A stretch of DNA of 64,000 nucleotides, taken from Micromonospora alfalfae (lineage in GTDB: Bacteria > Actinomycetota > Actinomycetes > Mycobacteriales > Micromonosporaceae). The translations under genes were made by a program, and so were the position numbers. How positions within the stretch are numbered: position 1 is the first letter of the stretch; each line of letters starts with the position of its first letter. Below the pieces are notes generated by a model. The model was not told the DNA's origin, made no database searches, and worked only from the letters and a program-made list of their open reading frames with translations. Positions 54,598 to 62,739 of the stretch are shown piece after piece. The stretch spans positions 1 through 64,000 of the forward strand of contig NZ_JAKKFH010000003.1 of the NCBI RefSeq assembly GCF_022230925.1, in the 5' to 3' direction.

Positions 54598-55860
54598 ATG
54601 AGACAGCGCGCAATATGGTCGGCCGTCCTCGTTGTGGGCCTGGCCCTGGCCGGTTGTGGAAGTGCTAGCGATTCGGGCAAGTCAACCAGCTCGGACGGCA
54701 AGTTGGTCGTGTGGGACTGGAAGTCCGGCGAGCCGTTCGCCAAATCCTATCTGGACAAGGCCAAGGCTGACTTCAAGAAGAAGCACCCTGACGTCGAGGT
54801 TGAGTTCGTCGCACAGCCCTTCGACCAGTACTACACGCTGCTCGGTGCGGCGATCCAGTCCGGCAAGGGCCCGGACGTCATGATGTTCAACGGCGGCGGA
54901 CAGATCCGCGACCGGGTGGACGCGCTGGTGCCGATCACCGAGTACGTGGCCGAGGACAAGCAGCGGCTGGCCGGCTGGGAGGCGTTCAGCAAGGACGGCA
55001 AGATCTACGCCACCCCGGTGACGCTGCAGGGCTACCCGATCTACTACAACAAGACGATCTACCAGAAGGCGAACCTCGACCCGGCGAGCCCGGCCACCAC
55101 GTGGGACAAGTTCGTCGCCGACTGCGACGCCATCGCCAAGGCCGGCTCCAAGTGCTTCGCCCTCGGCAACAAGGAAGGTGTCGGCATCCAGTTCTGGATG
55201 TCGAGCATGGGCTCGACCACCCTCACCGCCGCCGAGTACGACGCCTGGATCGCCGGCAAGCGCGACTGGAACTCGCCGAACGTCAAGCGGCTCTTCCAGC
55301 TCTGGAAGGAGACCGGCGACAAGAAGATGAACAGCGACGGGGCCAACTCGACCGCCATGTTCAACGACTCCTTCGCGTACTTCCAGTCCGGTAAGGCCGC
55401 CCACGTCATGGGTCTGATGTCGGACGTCGGGCACTGGCAGGACTTCAACGAGTTCCTGACCCCGGAGAAGCTCGGCGTCATGAAGGCCCCCGTCGTCACC
55501 GCCGGCACCACGCCGAGCCTCCCGTACGACGGTGGCATCGGGTACGCGGTCGCCAAGTGGACGAAGGACCCGAAGATGGCCGCCGACCTGGCGCGCTCCC
55601 TGAGCTCGGCCGACGCGTTGAAGTCCTTCTACGCCGACGCCGGCGCGATCGCCGCCGACACCACCATCGACGTGTCGCAGGCCGGGCCGGCCGTCGCCAC
55701 GATCGTGGGCGAGCTGAAGAGCGGCAAGCCCGCTCTGCACGTGGCGCTCTCCTCGAAGACGATCGACCTGATGGGGCGCCTCTCCCAGCAGCTGCTCAGC
55801 GGTTCGATCACCGTCGACGAGGTGGTGAAGCAGTTGGCCGCTTCCGACCAGGCGGGCTGA
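54598..55860 (+). CDS. Sugar-binding lipoprotein of the second CUT1 transporter
   Basis: 420 aa. Lipobox LALAGC with C20. Family 1 solute-binding protein: KLVVWDWKSGEPFAKSYLDKAKADFKKKHPDVEV, then GKGPDVMMFNGGGQI, YATPVTLQGYPIYYNKTIYQKA, and DGGIGYAVAKWTKDPK. The first gene of the operon, downstream of the GntR-type element with a 55-nt leader. Substrate inferred from the catabolic genes: a deoxy-sugar, aldose or aldonate-linked saccharide. Confidence 0.92.
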   Translation: MRQRAIWSAVLVVGLALAGCGSASDSGKSTSSDGKLVVWDWKSGEPFAKSYLDKAKADFKKKHPDVEVEFVAQPFDQYYTLLGAAIQSGKGPDVMMFNGGGQIRDRVDALVPITEYVAEDKQRLAGWEAFSKDGKIYATPVTLQGYPIYYNKTIYQKANLDPASPATTWDKFVADCDAIAKAGSKCFALGNKEGVGIQFWMSSMGSTTLTAAEYDAWIAGKRDWNSPNVKRLFQLWKETGDKKMNSDGANSTAMFNDSFAYFQSGKAAHVMGLMSDVGHWQDFNEFLTPEKLGVMKAPVVTAGTTPSLPYDGGIGYAVAKWTKDPKMAADLARSLSSADALKSFYADAGAIAADTTIDVSQAGPAVATIVGELKSGKPALHVALSSKTIDLMGRLSQQLLSGSITVDEVVKQLAASDQAG

Positions 55861-55864
55861 CCTC

Positions 55865-56845
55865 GTGCCGATCGGAAACACGCAACCGTCGGTCCGTCCG
55901 GCTTCGGCCGGACGGGCCGGCGGGGCGGCGGTCTCCCCCGCCGCGCATCGGAGTGGCGCACGACCCCGTCGCACCCGTGGCGGCCTTCGCGCCGAGCGCT
56001 ACGCCCCCTACATCCTGGTCCTCCCGGCCGTCCTGATCATCGTGCTGCTGCGGCTCTACCCGCTGCTGCTGGGCGTCAACTTCTCCTTCACCGGTGACGG
56101 CGCGCAGAACGGGACCTCGGTCGGATTCGGCAACTACCGCGAGCTGTTCGGAGATCCGCTGTTCCGGACCGCGCTGAGCAACGTCGGGCTGTTGGTGCTG
56201 TTGCTGCCGGTGGCGGTGGCGATTCCCGGTCTGCTCGCGACGTTCATCTACCTTCGGGTGCCCGGCCACCGCTTCTACCGCAGCGTCTACTTCTTTCCCG
56301 CCGTGCTCTCGCCGGTCATCGTCGGGGCGATCTTCAACCTGCTGCTCGCCTTCGACGGCCCGCTCAACGCCGTGCTCGGGTCGTTCGGTGTCGGTCCGGT
56401 GGACTGGCTCGGGGACCCGGACATCGCGATGTTCATGGTGGTGGGAGTGCACATCTGGGCCACCTTCGGGATGGCGCTGGTGGTGTTCCTCGCCGGCTTC
56501 GCCACGCTGGACGCCGCGCTCCTGGACGCGGCCCGGGTGGACGGGGCGTCGCTGCGCCAGGTCGTCTGGCACGTGATCATCCCGAGCCTCGCCCGGACCA
56601 TCCAGTTCGTCTTCGTGACCACGATGATCGGGATGCTGACCTCGATGTTCGGGCTGCTCTTCGTGATGACCAGCGGTGGGCCGGAGGGCTCGACGTACCT
56701 GCCGGAGTACTACATCTGGATCCAGCAGGGTCAGATGAACCGTCCGGCTCTCGCGTCTGCGGCCTCGACGATCCTCTTCATGATCATGCTCGTCGTGGGG
56801 CTGTTGCAGATCAAGTTGCTCGAACGATCCGGAAAGGAGGATTGA
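55865..56845 (+). CDS. Sugar ABC transporter permease (MalF type)
   Basis: 326 aa, GTG start 4 nt after the lipoprotein stop. Polar Arg-rich N-terminus (about 1-50), then six helices; EAA loop DAALLDAARVDGASLRQVVWHVIIPSLARTI. Overlaps the next gene by one base (TGATG). No ATPase gene in the operon. Confidence 0.92.
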   Translation: MPIGNTQPSVRPASAGRAGGAAVSPAAHRSGARPRRTRGGLRAERYAPYILVLPAVLIIVLLRLYPLLLGVNFSFTGDGAQNGTSVGFGNYRELFGDPLFRTALSNVGLLVLLLPVAVAIPGLLATFIYLRVPGHRFYRSVYFFPAVLSPVIVGAIFNLLLAFDGPLNAVLGSFGVGPVDWLGDPDIAMFMVVGVHIWATFGMALVVFLAGFATLDAALLDAARVDGASLRQVVWHVIIPSLARTIQFVFVTTMIGMLTSMFGLLFVMTSGGPEGSTYLPEYYIWIQQGQMNRPALASAASTILFMIMLVVGLLQIKLLERSGKED

Positions 56846-57672
56846 TGTCTCGCCTCCGCCTGGGACGGTGGCTGATCGCCATCCCCATGTCGCTGCTCGC
56901 CCTGGCGACGATCTACCCCCTGCTGTTCACCGCCAACGTCGCGATGAAGACGCGGCGTGACTACATCCTCGACCGGTTCGGCCTGACCGACACGCTGCGC
57001 TGGGAGAACATCAGCACGGCGTGGACCAGCGTCGGTATGGGCCGCTACTTCGTCAACTCGCTGTTCGTGGTGACGGTGTCGGTGCTCCTGCTCCTGCTGT
57101 TCGGCTCGATGGCCGGCTTCGCCCTGAGTCAACTGCGGTTCCGCGGCTCGTCGGCGTTGTTCCTGGGTTGCCTGGCGGGGCTCTTCATCCCGTTCCAGGT
57201 GATCATGGTGCCGCTCGCGCGGATCATGGCCGACACCGCGCTCATCGACACGTACCCGGGCCTGATCCTGGTCTATGTGGCCCAGTTCCTGCCCTTCACC
57301 GTCTTTCTCATGACGAGCTACTACAAGGGCATTCCGCCGGAGATCGTCGACGCCGCGCGGATCGACGGCAGCACGGTGTACGGCGTGTACCGCCGGATCA
57401 TGCTGCCGCTGGGCACTCCGGCGCTGCTGTCGGTCGGCATCCTCAACGCCCTGTTCTGCTGGAACGACGTCCTCATGGCGCTGGTGATGATGCCCTCGGC
57501 CGATCACCGGACGCTCATGATCGGGGTGACCTCGCTGCGCGGGCAGTACTCCGACAACATCCCCACGTTCGCCTCCGGGGTGCTGATCGCCGCGATACCC
57601 GTCCTGTTGGTTTACCTGTTCCTCCAGCGCCAAATTGCCGACGGCGTAGCCGCCGGTTCCACGAAGGGTTAA
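56845..57672 (+). CDS. Sugar ABC transporter permease (MalG type)
   Basis: 275 aa from ATG 56845 with AAAGGAGG upstream. Six helices; EAA loop PEIVDAARIDGSTVYGVYRRIMLPLGTPAL and NALFCWNDVLMALV are typical of MalG-like components. Partner of the preceding permease. Confidence 0.93.
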   Translation: MSRLRLGRWLIAIPMSLLALATIYPLLFTANVAMKTRRDYILDRFGLTDTLRWENISTAWTSVGMGRYFVNSLFVVTVSVLLLLLFGSMAGFALSQLRFRGSSALFLGCLAGLFIPFQVIMVPLARIMADTALIDTYPGLILVYVAQFLPFTVFLMTSYYKGIPPEIVDAARIDGSTVYGVYRRIMLPLGTPALLSVGILNALFCWNDVLMALVMMPSADHRTLMIGVTSLRGQYSDNIPTFASGVLIAAIPVLLVYLFLQRQIADGVAAGSTKG

Positions 57673-57673
57673 C

Positions 57674-58897
57674 ATGCGGATCACGGGATATCGGACGCTC
57701 TCCACGGTCCAGGAATGGGGCCGACCGGTCGGCGACGCCAACGGTGTGTTCGCCGACGGGGTGGTCCCGGTCTCGATCGTCATCGTCGACACCGACGAGG
57801 GCATCTCGGGAGTGGGCCTCGGGCCGCACGTCGAGATCGAGCGGATCTTCCCAGCCATCGAGGGCGAAGACCCCCGTGCCGTGACGTCCCTGTACGACCG
57901 CATGTTGCGGCACACCTTCAAGGCCGGCCACGCCGGGCCGGTGTTCGGCACCATCGGCGCTCTGGACACCGCACTCTGGGACATCAAGGCGCAGGCCGCC
58001 GGCGAACCGCTGTGGCGGCTGCTGGGCGGACGGGACCGGCGGGTGACCGCCTACGCGTCCGGTCTGGACATCGGGCTCACCGACGACGAACTCGTCGCGG
58101 AGTACGAGGTCTACGCGAGCCACGGCCTGCGGGCCGCCAAGCTCAAGGGCGGCCTCGACATCGAGCGCGATCGGCACCGCCTGAGTCTGGTCAGGGAGGT
58201 CCTGACCGAGGCCGGGCACGGCCGGCGGCCGGGCCTGATGCTCGACGTCAACGAGGCGTGGACCCGCAAGCAGGCCGTCCGGCACGTCTGCGAGCTGGAA
58301 CGCACCCTGGACCTCATCTGGATCGAGGAGCCGGTCCGACGCTGGGACGCCGAGGGTCTGGCCGCGGTCAGCCGAGGCGTGTCCGCGTCGGTCGCCACCG
58401 GTGAGAATCTGACCGGGCTCGAACAGTACCGTCCGCTGATCGCGGCGGGCGCGGTCGACATCGTCCAGATGGCGGCCGTCTGGGGGGTCACCCACTTCCT
58501 GCGGGCGTCTGCGCTGGCCCACGCCCACGACCTGCCGGTCAGCCCGATCGGCAACAGCCCGGTCGGGCTGCTGCACGCCGCGACCTCGGTGCCGAACCAC
58601 CTGACCAGCGAGTTGCAGGACCTGCACACACCAGTTGGTGTCTCCATCGACCTGCACGTCGAGGATGGCGCCTTCATCCTCGGCGACGCACCCGGGCTCG
58701 GGGTCCGGGTGGACGAGGAGCGGATCCGGGCGGTCAACCGCCGCCCGCAGGCGCAGATGGCCGACAGCCCCAATGTTCGGCCGGAGCGGGCCGGACGTCG
58801 GCTGCTGGCCGGAGTCGACGGGGTGATCCCCACCCGCCAGGTGCCTGTCGTGGCGCTGAACTCCCGCAACGAGGTGTCGCCGACCGTACGGCACTGA
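57674..58897 (+). CDS. Enolase-superfamily (mandelate racemase-like) enzyme with altered dyad
   Basis: 407 aa; ATG directly after the permease stop, AAGGG upstream. Capping domain (1-125) and barrel (about 130-390). The K-x-K pair (K156, K158 in AAKLKGG) and metal ligands D191 (LMLDVNEAW), E218/E219 (WIEEP) and E244 (ATGENL) are present. The Asp-His dyad usual in sugar-acid dehydratases is missing: the expected PD is M266-A267 (VQMAAVWGVT) and the expected PHG is P291-I292-G293 (VSPIGNS). By position it should dehydrate an aldonate such as fuconate, but the chemistry may differ. Confidence 0.82.
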   Translation: MRITGYRTLSTVQEWGRPVGDANGVFADGVVPVSIVIVDTDEGISGVGLGPHVEIERIFPAIEGEDPRAVTSLYDRMLRHTFKAGHAGPVFGTIGALDTALWDIKAQAAGEPLWRLLGGRDRRVTAYASGLDIGLTDDELVAEYEVYASHGLRAAKLKGGLDIERDRHRLSLVREVLTEAGHGRRPGLMLDVNEAWTRKQAVRHVCELERTLDLIWIEEPVRRWDAEGLAAVSRGVSASVATGENLTGLEQYRPLIAAGAVDIVQMAAVWGVTHFLRASALAHAHDLPVSPIGNSPVGLLHAATSVPNHLTSELQDLHTPVGVSIDLHVEDGAFILGDAPGLGVRVDEERIRAVNRRPQAQMADSPNVRPERAGRRLLAGVDGVIPTRQVPVVALNSRNEVSPTVRH

Positions 58898-59003
58898 GCT
58901 GACCATTGGAACAGGAAGGGCGTGGGTGCATCGCGACGGCGGTGCACCCACGACCATGCCCGGTCGGCACGACCGACGTACCGACCGTCGAGACGGAGGA
59001 ACG

Positions 59004-60029
59004 ATGAAGGCAGTCGTCTACCGGGGAGCGCGAGACCTCGGAATCGAGAACCGCGACCCGGAGCCACCGGGCCCCGGCCAGGTACGGATCGAGGTGGCGT
59101 ACACCGGGATCTGCGGTACGGATCTGCACATCTACCACGGGGACATGGACGCCCGGGTCGGTGACTCCGCGATCATCGGGCACGAGATGTCCGGTCGGAT
59201 CGCGGCCGTCGGCGAGGGCGTGACCGGCTGGGACTTCGGTCAGGCCGTCACCGTGATGCCGACCCGACCCTGCGGACGGTGCGCCGCCTGCCAGCGGGGC
59301 AACTCCCACGTCTGCCACGCCATGAACTTCCTCGGCATCGACTCACCGGGTGCCATGCAGTCCTCCTGGACCGTGCCGGTGGAGCTGGTTCTGCCGCTTC
59401 CGGAGGAACTGCCCCTCGACCACGCGGCGCTCGTCGAGCCGGTGGCGGTGGCCGTGCACGACGTACGCCGGGGGAACGTGAGCGCCGACGACCAGGTGGT
59501 GGTGGTCGGTGGTGGACCGGTCGGCGTCCTGATCGCCACCGTCGCGCGGGGCCGTGGAGCGCGGGTGCTCCTCGTCGAGCCGGACCCGTTCCGACGCGAG
59601 GTTGCCGAGGGGATCGGGATCGAGGCCGTCGATCCGCGAGCGACCGACGTGGTGGCGCTGGTGAACGACCGTACCGATGGCGCGGGCGCCGACATCGCCT
59701 TCGAGGTGTCCGGCTCCCCGGCCGGCGTCACCACGGCGGTGGACGTCCTCACCACTCGCGGGCGGCTGGTCATGGTGGCGATCCACCCTCAGCCCCGGGA
59801 GGTCAACCTGCACCGGTTCTTCTGGCGTGAGCTGGAACTCCTGGGTGCCCGGCTGTATCAGCGCGACGACATGGTGGAGGCGATCCGGTTGGTCGCCTCG
59901 GGTGCGATCCCGGCACAGCAGCTGATCTCCCGGGTCGAGCCGGTCGAGGCGGCCAGCGCGGCCTTCGAGGCGCTGGAGGGTGGCGGCGTCATGAAGGTGC
60001 TGCTCGATGTGCGGGAGGGTAACAAGTGA
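59004..60029 (+). CDS. Zinc-dependent alcohol/polyol dehydrogenase (MDR family)
   Basis: 341 aa; ATG 59004 has GGAGG upstream; earlier in-frame starts lack one. Medium-chain dehydrogenase: catalytic zinc ligands in GICGTDLHIYHG and IIGHEMSG, structural zinc cysteines in PCGRCAACQRGNSHVC, and Rossmann VVVGGGPVGVLIATVARG. Resembles threonine/sorbitol/galactitol-type dehydrogenases. It overlaps the next gene by GTGA. It may oxidise a sugar alcohol or keto-deoxy-aldonate in the pathway. Confidence 0.9.
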   Translation: MKAVVYRGARDLGIENRDPEPPGPGQVRIEVAYTGICGTDLHIYHGDMDARVGDSAIIGHEMSGRIAAVGEGVTGWDFGQAVTVMPTRPCGRCAACQRGNSHVCHAMNFLGIDSPGAMQSSWTVPVELVLPLPEELPLDHAALVEPVAVAVHDVRRGNVSADDQVVVVGGGPVGVLIATVARGRGARVLLVEPDPFRREVAEGIGIEAVDPRATDVVALVNDRTDGAGADIAFEVSGSPAGVTTAVDVLTTRGRLVMVAIHPQPREVNLHRFFWRELELLGARLYQRDDMVEAIRLVASGAIPAQQLISRVEPVEAASAAFEALEGGGVMKVLLDVREGNK

Positions 60030-60787
60030 CGGCCCTGTTCGACCTGTCCGGTCAGACCGCTGTCGTGACCGGGGCCCGGCGTGGCATCGGCCTCGCCATG
60101 GCCGAGGCCCTGGCCCTGGCCGGCGCCGACATCGTGGGCGTTTCCGCCCAACTCGAAGCGGAGGGTAGCGAGGTCGAACGCCGGGTGCGCGCCACCGGCC
60201 GCCGGTTCACCGCGCTGCGGGCGGACCTCGGCGACCGGGCGGCAGTGCACCGGTTGGCCAGCGACATCACCGCCCTCGGGCCGGTCGACATCCTGGTGAA
60301 CAACGGCGGCACGATCGCCCGGACCCCGGCCGCGGAGCACCCGGACGAGATGTGGGACCACGTGATCGAGGTGAACCTCAGCAGCCAGTTCATCCTCAGT
60401 CGGGAGATCGGCCGGACGATGGTCGAGCGCGGCCGAGGGAAGATCATCTTCACCGCGTCGCTGTTGAGTTTCCAGGGCGGCATCACCGTCCCCGGCTACG
60501 CCGCGTCGAAGTCGGGCGTGGCCGGCCTCACCAAGGCCTTGGCGAACGAGTGGGCGGCCCGCGGGGTGAACGTCAACGCCATCGCGCCCGGTTACATCGG
60601 CACCGACAACACCCAGGCGCTGCGTGACGACCCCGACCGCAACGAGGCGATCCTCGGCCGGATCCCGGCCGGCCGGTGGGGCCGGGCCGACGATCTCGGC
60701 GGCGCCACAGTGTTCCTGGCGTCGACAGCGTCGGACTACGTCAACGGCGTCGTGCTGCCCGTCGACGGCGGGTGGCTGGGCCGATGA
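60026..60787 (+). CDS. KduD-like short-chain dehydrogenase
   Basis: 253 aa, GTG overlapping the previous stop. SDR: TGARRGIGLAMAEAL, NNGGTIARTPAAEHPDEMWD, catalytic Ser in FTASLLSFQGG and Y-x3-K in YAASKSG, then NAIAPGYIGTDNTQALRDDPDR, which is highly typical of KduD (2-keto-3-deoxy-gluconate 5-dehydrogenase) and of 2-keto-3-deoxy-L-fuconate dehydrogenases. It probably oxidises the 2-keto-3-deoxy acid made by the enolase-family enzyme. Confidence 0.9.
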   Translation: MTALFDLSGQTAVVTGARRGIGLAMAEALALAGADIVGVSAQLEAEGSEVERRVRATGRRFTALRADLGDRAAVHRLASDITALGPVDILVNNGGTIARTPAAEHPDEMWDHVIEVNLSSQFILSREIGRTMVERGRGKIIFTASLLSFQGGITVPGYAASKSGVAGLTKALANEWAARGVNVNAIAPGYIGTDNTQALRDDPDRNEAILGRIPAGRWGRADDLGGATVFLASTASDYVNGVVLPVDGGWLGR

Positions 60788-61662
60788 CTGGCGCACAGGA
60801 GCCCGGGCGCACCGGGATCGTCGACGCGCACCACCACCTCTGGGTCCGCGCCCGGCACCCGCAGCCGTGGATCGACCCGGTGACCATGGCGGCCATCGAC
60901 GCCGACTTCGAACCCGCCGATCTCGCGCCGCCGGCCCGGGCCGCCGGGGTCACCGCGACAGTGGTGGTGCAGTCCGTCGCCTCCGACGCGGAGACGGTCG
61001 ACCTGCTGGGGGTGGCGGCCGAGGACACAGTGGTCCGTGGGGTCGTCGGCTGGGTGGACCTGACCGCCGAGGACGTTGCGGACCGCCTCGACAGCCTGCG
61101 GGCAGCCCGAGGCGGGGAACGCCTCGTCGGCATCCGCCACCTCGTGCAGTCCGAGACCGACCCGGCGTACCTGGACCGTCCCGACGTCCGTCGGGGGATC
61201 GCGGCGGTGGGTGCCGCCGGCCTCGTCTTCGACCTGCTGGTACGCCAACACCAGCTCCCCATGGCCGCGCGTCTCACGCGCGACCTGCCCGAGGTGAGCT
61301 TCGTCCTCGACCACCTGGGCAAGCCCGCCCTCGGCAGCCCGGAGATGGCCGAGTGGAGGCGGGACCTGCTGTCGTTGGCCGCCTCACCCAACACGACGGC
61401 GAAGCTCTCCGGGCTGGTGACGGAGGTGCCGCTCGCGCACTGGACGCCGGCTGACCTTCAACCCGCCGTCGAGGACGCCCTCGACGCGTTCGGGCCGGAC
61501 CGACTGATGTTCGGCTCGGACTGGCCGGTCTGTCTGCTCGCCAGTTCGTACCAGCGGTGGGTCGACACCCTGGCGGAGCTGCTGGAGGGCCAGGACGGTC
61601 CCGGCCGGGCGTCGGTCTGGGGCGGGACGGCACGCCGCGTCTACGGGCTGGGGCCCTCATGA
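60784..61662 (+). CDS. Amidohydrolase-2 lactonase, L-fuconolactonase-like
   Basis: 292 aa, ATG overlapping the previous stop (ATGA). COG3618 amidohydrolase: IVDAHHHLWV (H-x-H), PWIDPVTMAAIDADFEP, GVVGWVDLTAED, GIRHLVQSE, LDHLGKPAL, KLSGLVTE and FGSDWPVC (metal Asp). These are the features of L-fuconolactone/L-rhamnonolactone hydrolases. It should open the aldonolactone made by the AKR encoded next. Confidence 0.9.
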   Translation: MTGAQEPGRTGIVDAHHHLWVRARHPQPWIDPVTMAAIDADFEPADLAPPARAAGVTATVVVQSVASDAETVDLLGVAAEDTVVRGVVGWVDLTAEDVADRLDSLRAARGGERLVGIRHLVQSETDPAYLDRPDVRRGIAAVGAAGLVFDLLVRQHQLPMAARLTRDLPEVSFVLDHLGKPALGSPEMAEWRRDLLSLAASPNTTAKLSGLVTEVPLAHWTPADLQPAVEDALDAFGPDRLMFGSDWPVCLLASSYQRWVDTLAELLEGQDGPGRASVWGGTARRVYGLGPS

Positions 61663-62651
61663 TGGCGCGCGCACTGCCGCGCCGCCCGCAGCTACGGCTC
61701 ACCGAGCTGGGCTTCGGCGCGGCCCAGGGGGGCAACCTGTACCGGACGACGACGGACGAGGAGTTCGCCTCGGCGGTCGACGCCGCGTGGGAGGCGGGCC
61801 TCCGGTACTTCGACACCGCGCCGCACTACGGTCTCGGGCTGTCCGAGCGCCGCCTCGGTGCCGCGCTGCGCCAACGGCCGCGCGACGAGTACGTGGTGTC
61901 GACCAAGGTCGGGCGACTCCTGGTGCCGACGCCTCAGGACGCGCACCGGCGCGACTCCGACGGGTTCGACGTGCCAGCGACCCACCGGCGGGTGTGGGAC
62001 TTCAGCCGCGACGGCGTGCTCCGCTCCATCGAGGCCAGCCTGGAGCGGACCGGGCTGGACCGGATCGACATCGTCTACCTGCACGACCCGGACGACCACT
62101 GGGAGCAGGCCGCGCACGAGGCCGTACCCGCCCTGATCGACCTGCGGGACCAGGGCGTCGTGGGTGCCATCGGCGCCGGCATGAACCAGTCGGCGATGCT
62201 GGCGCGGTTCGTCCGGGAGACCGACGTCGACGTGATGATGTGCGCCGGGCGGTACACCCTGCTCGAACAGGGCGCGGCCACAGACCTGCTGCCGGCCGCC
62301 GAGAACCGGGGGGTGGGCGTGGTCATCGCGGGCGTCTACAACTCGGGGCTGCTCTCGCGGGACCGGCCGCCGGCCGACGCCGTCTACAACTACCAGCAGG
62401 CCCCGGCGGCGCTGATCGAGCGGGCGCGGCGCATCGCCACCGTCTGCGAGACGTACGGGGTGACCCTGCCGCAGGCGGCCCTCGCCTTCGTCCGCCGGCA
62501 CCCGGCCGTGGTGTCGACGGTGGTCGGCGTCCGCGACGAGGCACAGGCGGTCGAGACGGTGCGACGCTCCGGGATCGTCGTGCCGGAGGAGCTGTGGGAC
62601 GACCTGGCGGCGGCCGGGCTGCTCGCCGCGCCGCCCGGTCAGCCTGCCTGA
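61659..62651 (+). CDS. Aldo/keto reductase, L-fucose (D-threo-aldose) dehydrogenase-like
   Basis: 330 aa; ATG 61659 overlaps the lactonase stop, with ATG 61662 as an alternative. AKR tetrad: D52 and Y57 in FDTAPHYGLG, K83 in STKVG and His in YLHDPDDH. GLGLSERRLG and the KVGRLL segment are typical of D-threo-aldose/L-fucose 1-dehydrogenases, which oxidise the free sugar to its lactone with NAD(P). Last gene of the operon; a hairpin follows. Confidence 0.9.
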   Translation: MMARALPRRPQLRLTELGFGAAQGGNLYRTTTDEEFASAVDAAWEAGLRYFDTAPHYGLGLSERRLGAALRQRPRDEYVVSTKVGRLLVPTPQDAHRRDSDGFDVPATHRRVWDFSRDGVLRSIEASLERTGLDRIDIVYLHDPDDHWEQAAHEAVPALIDLRDQGVVGAIGAGMNQSAMLARFVRETDVDVMMCAGRYTLLEQGAATDLLPAAENRGVGVVIAGVYNSGLLSRDRPPADAVYNYQQAPAALIERARRIATVCETYGVTLPQAALAFVRRHPAVVSTVVGVRDEAQAVETVRRSGIVVPEELWDDLAAAGLLAAPPGQPA

Positions 62652-62659
62652 TCGACGAC

Positions 62660-62715
62660 GACGTCCCGGCCGGGACCGGCTCCGACTTCCGGACACCGGT
62701 CCCGACCGGGACGTC
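62660..62715. terminator. Bidirectional terminator
   Basis: 20-bp arms (62660-62679 and 62696-62715) pair at 19 of 20 positions around a 16-nt loop, 9 nt after the AKR stop and 25 nt after the stop of the convergent gene. Confidence 0.8.
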
Positions 62716-62739
62716 ATCTGTTACCGCGACAGCCGCAGA

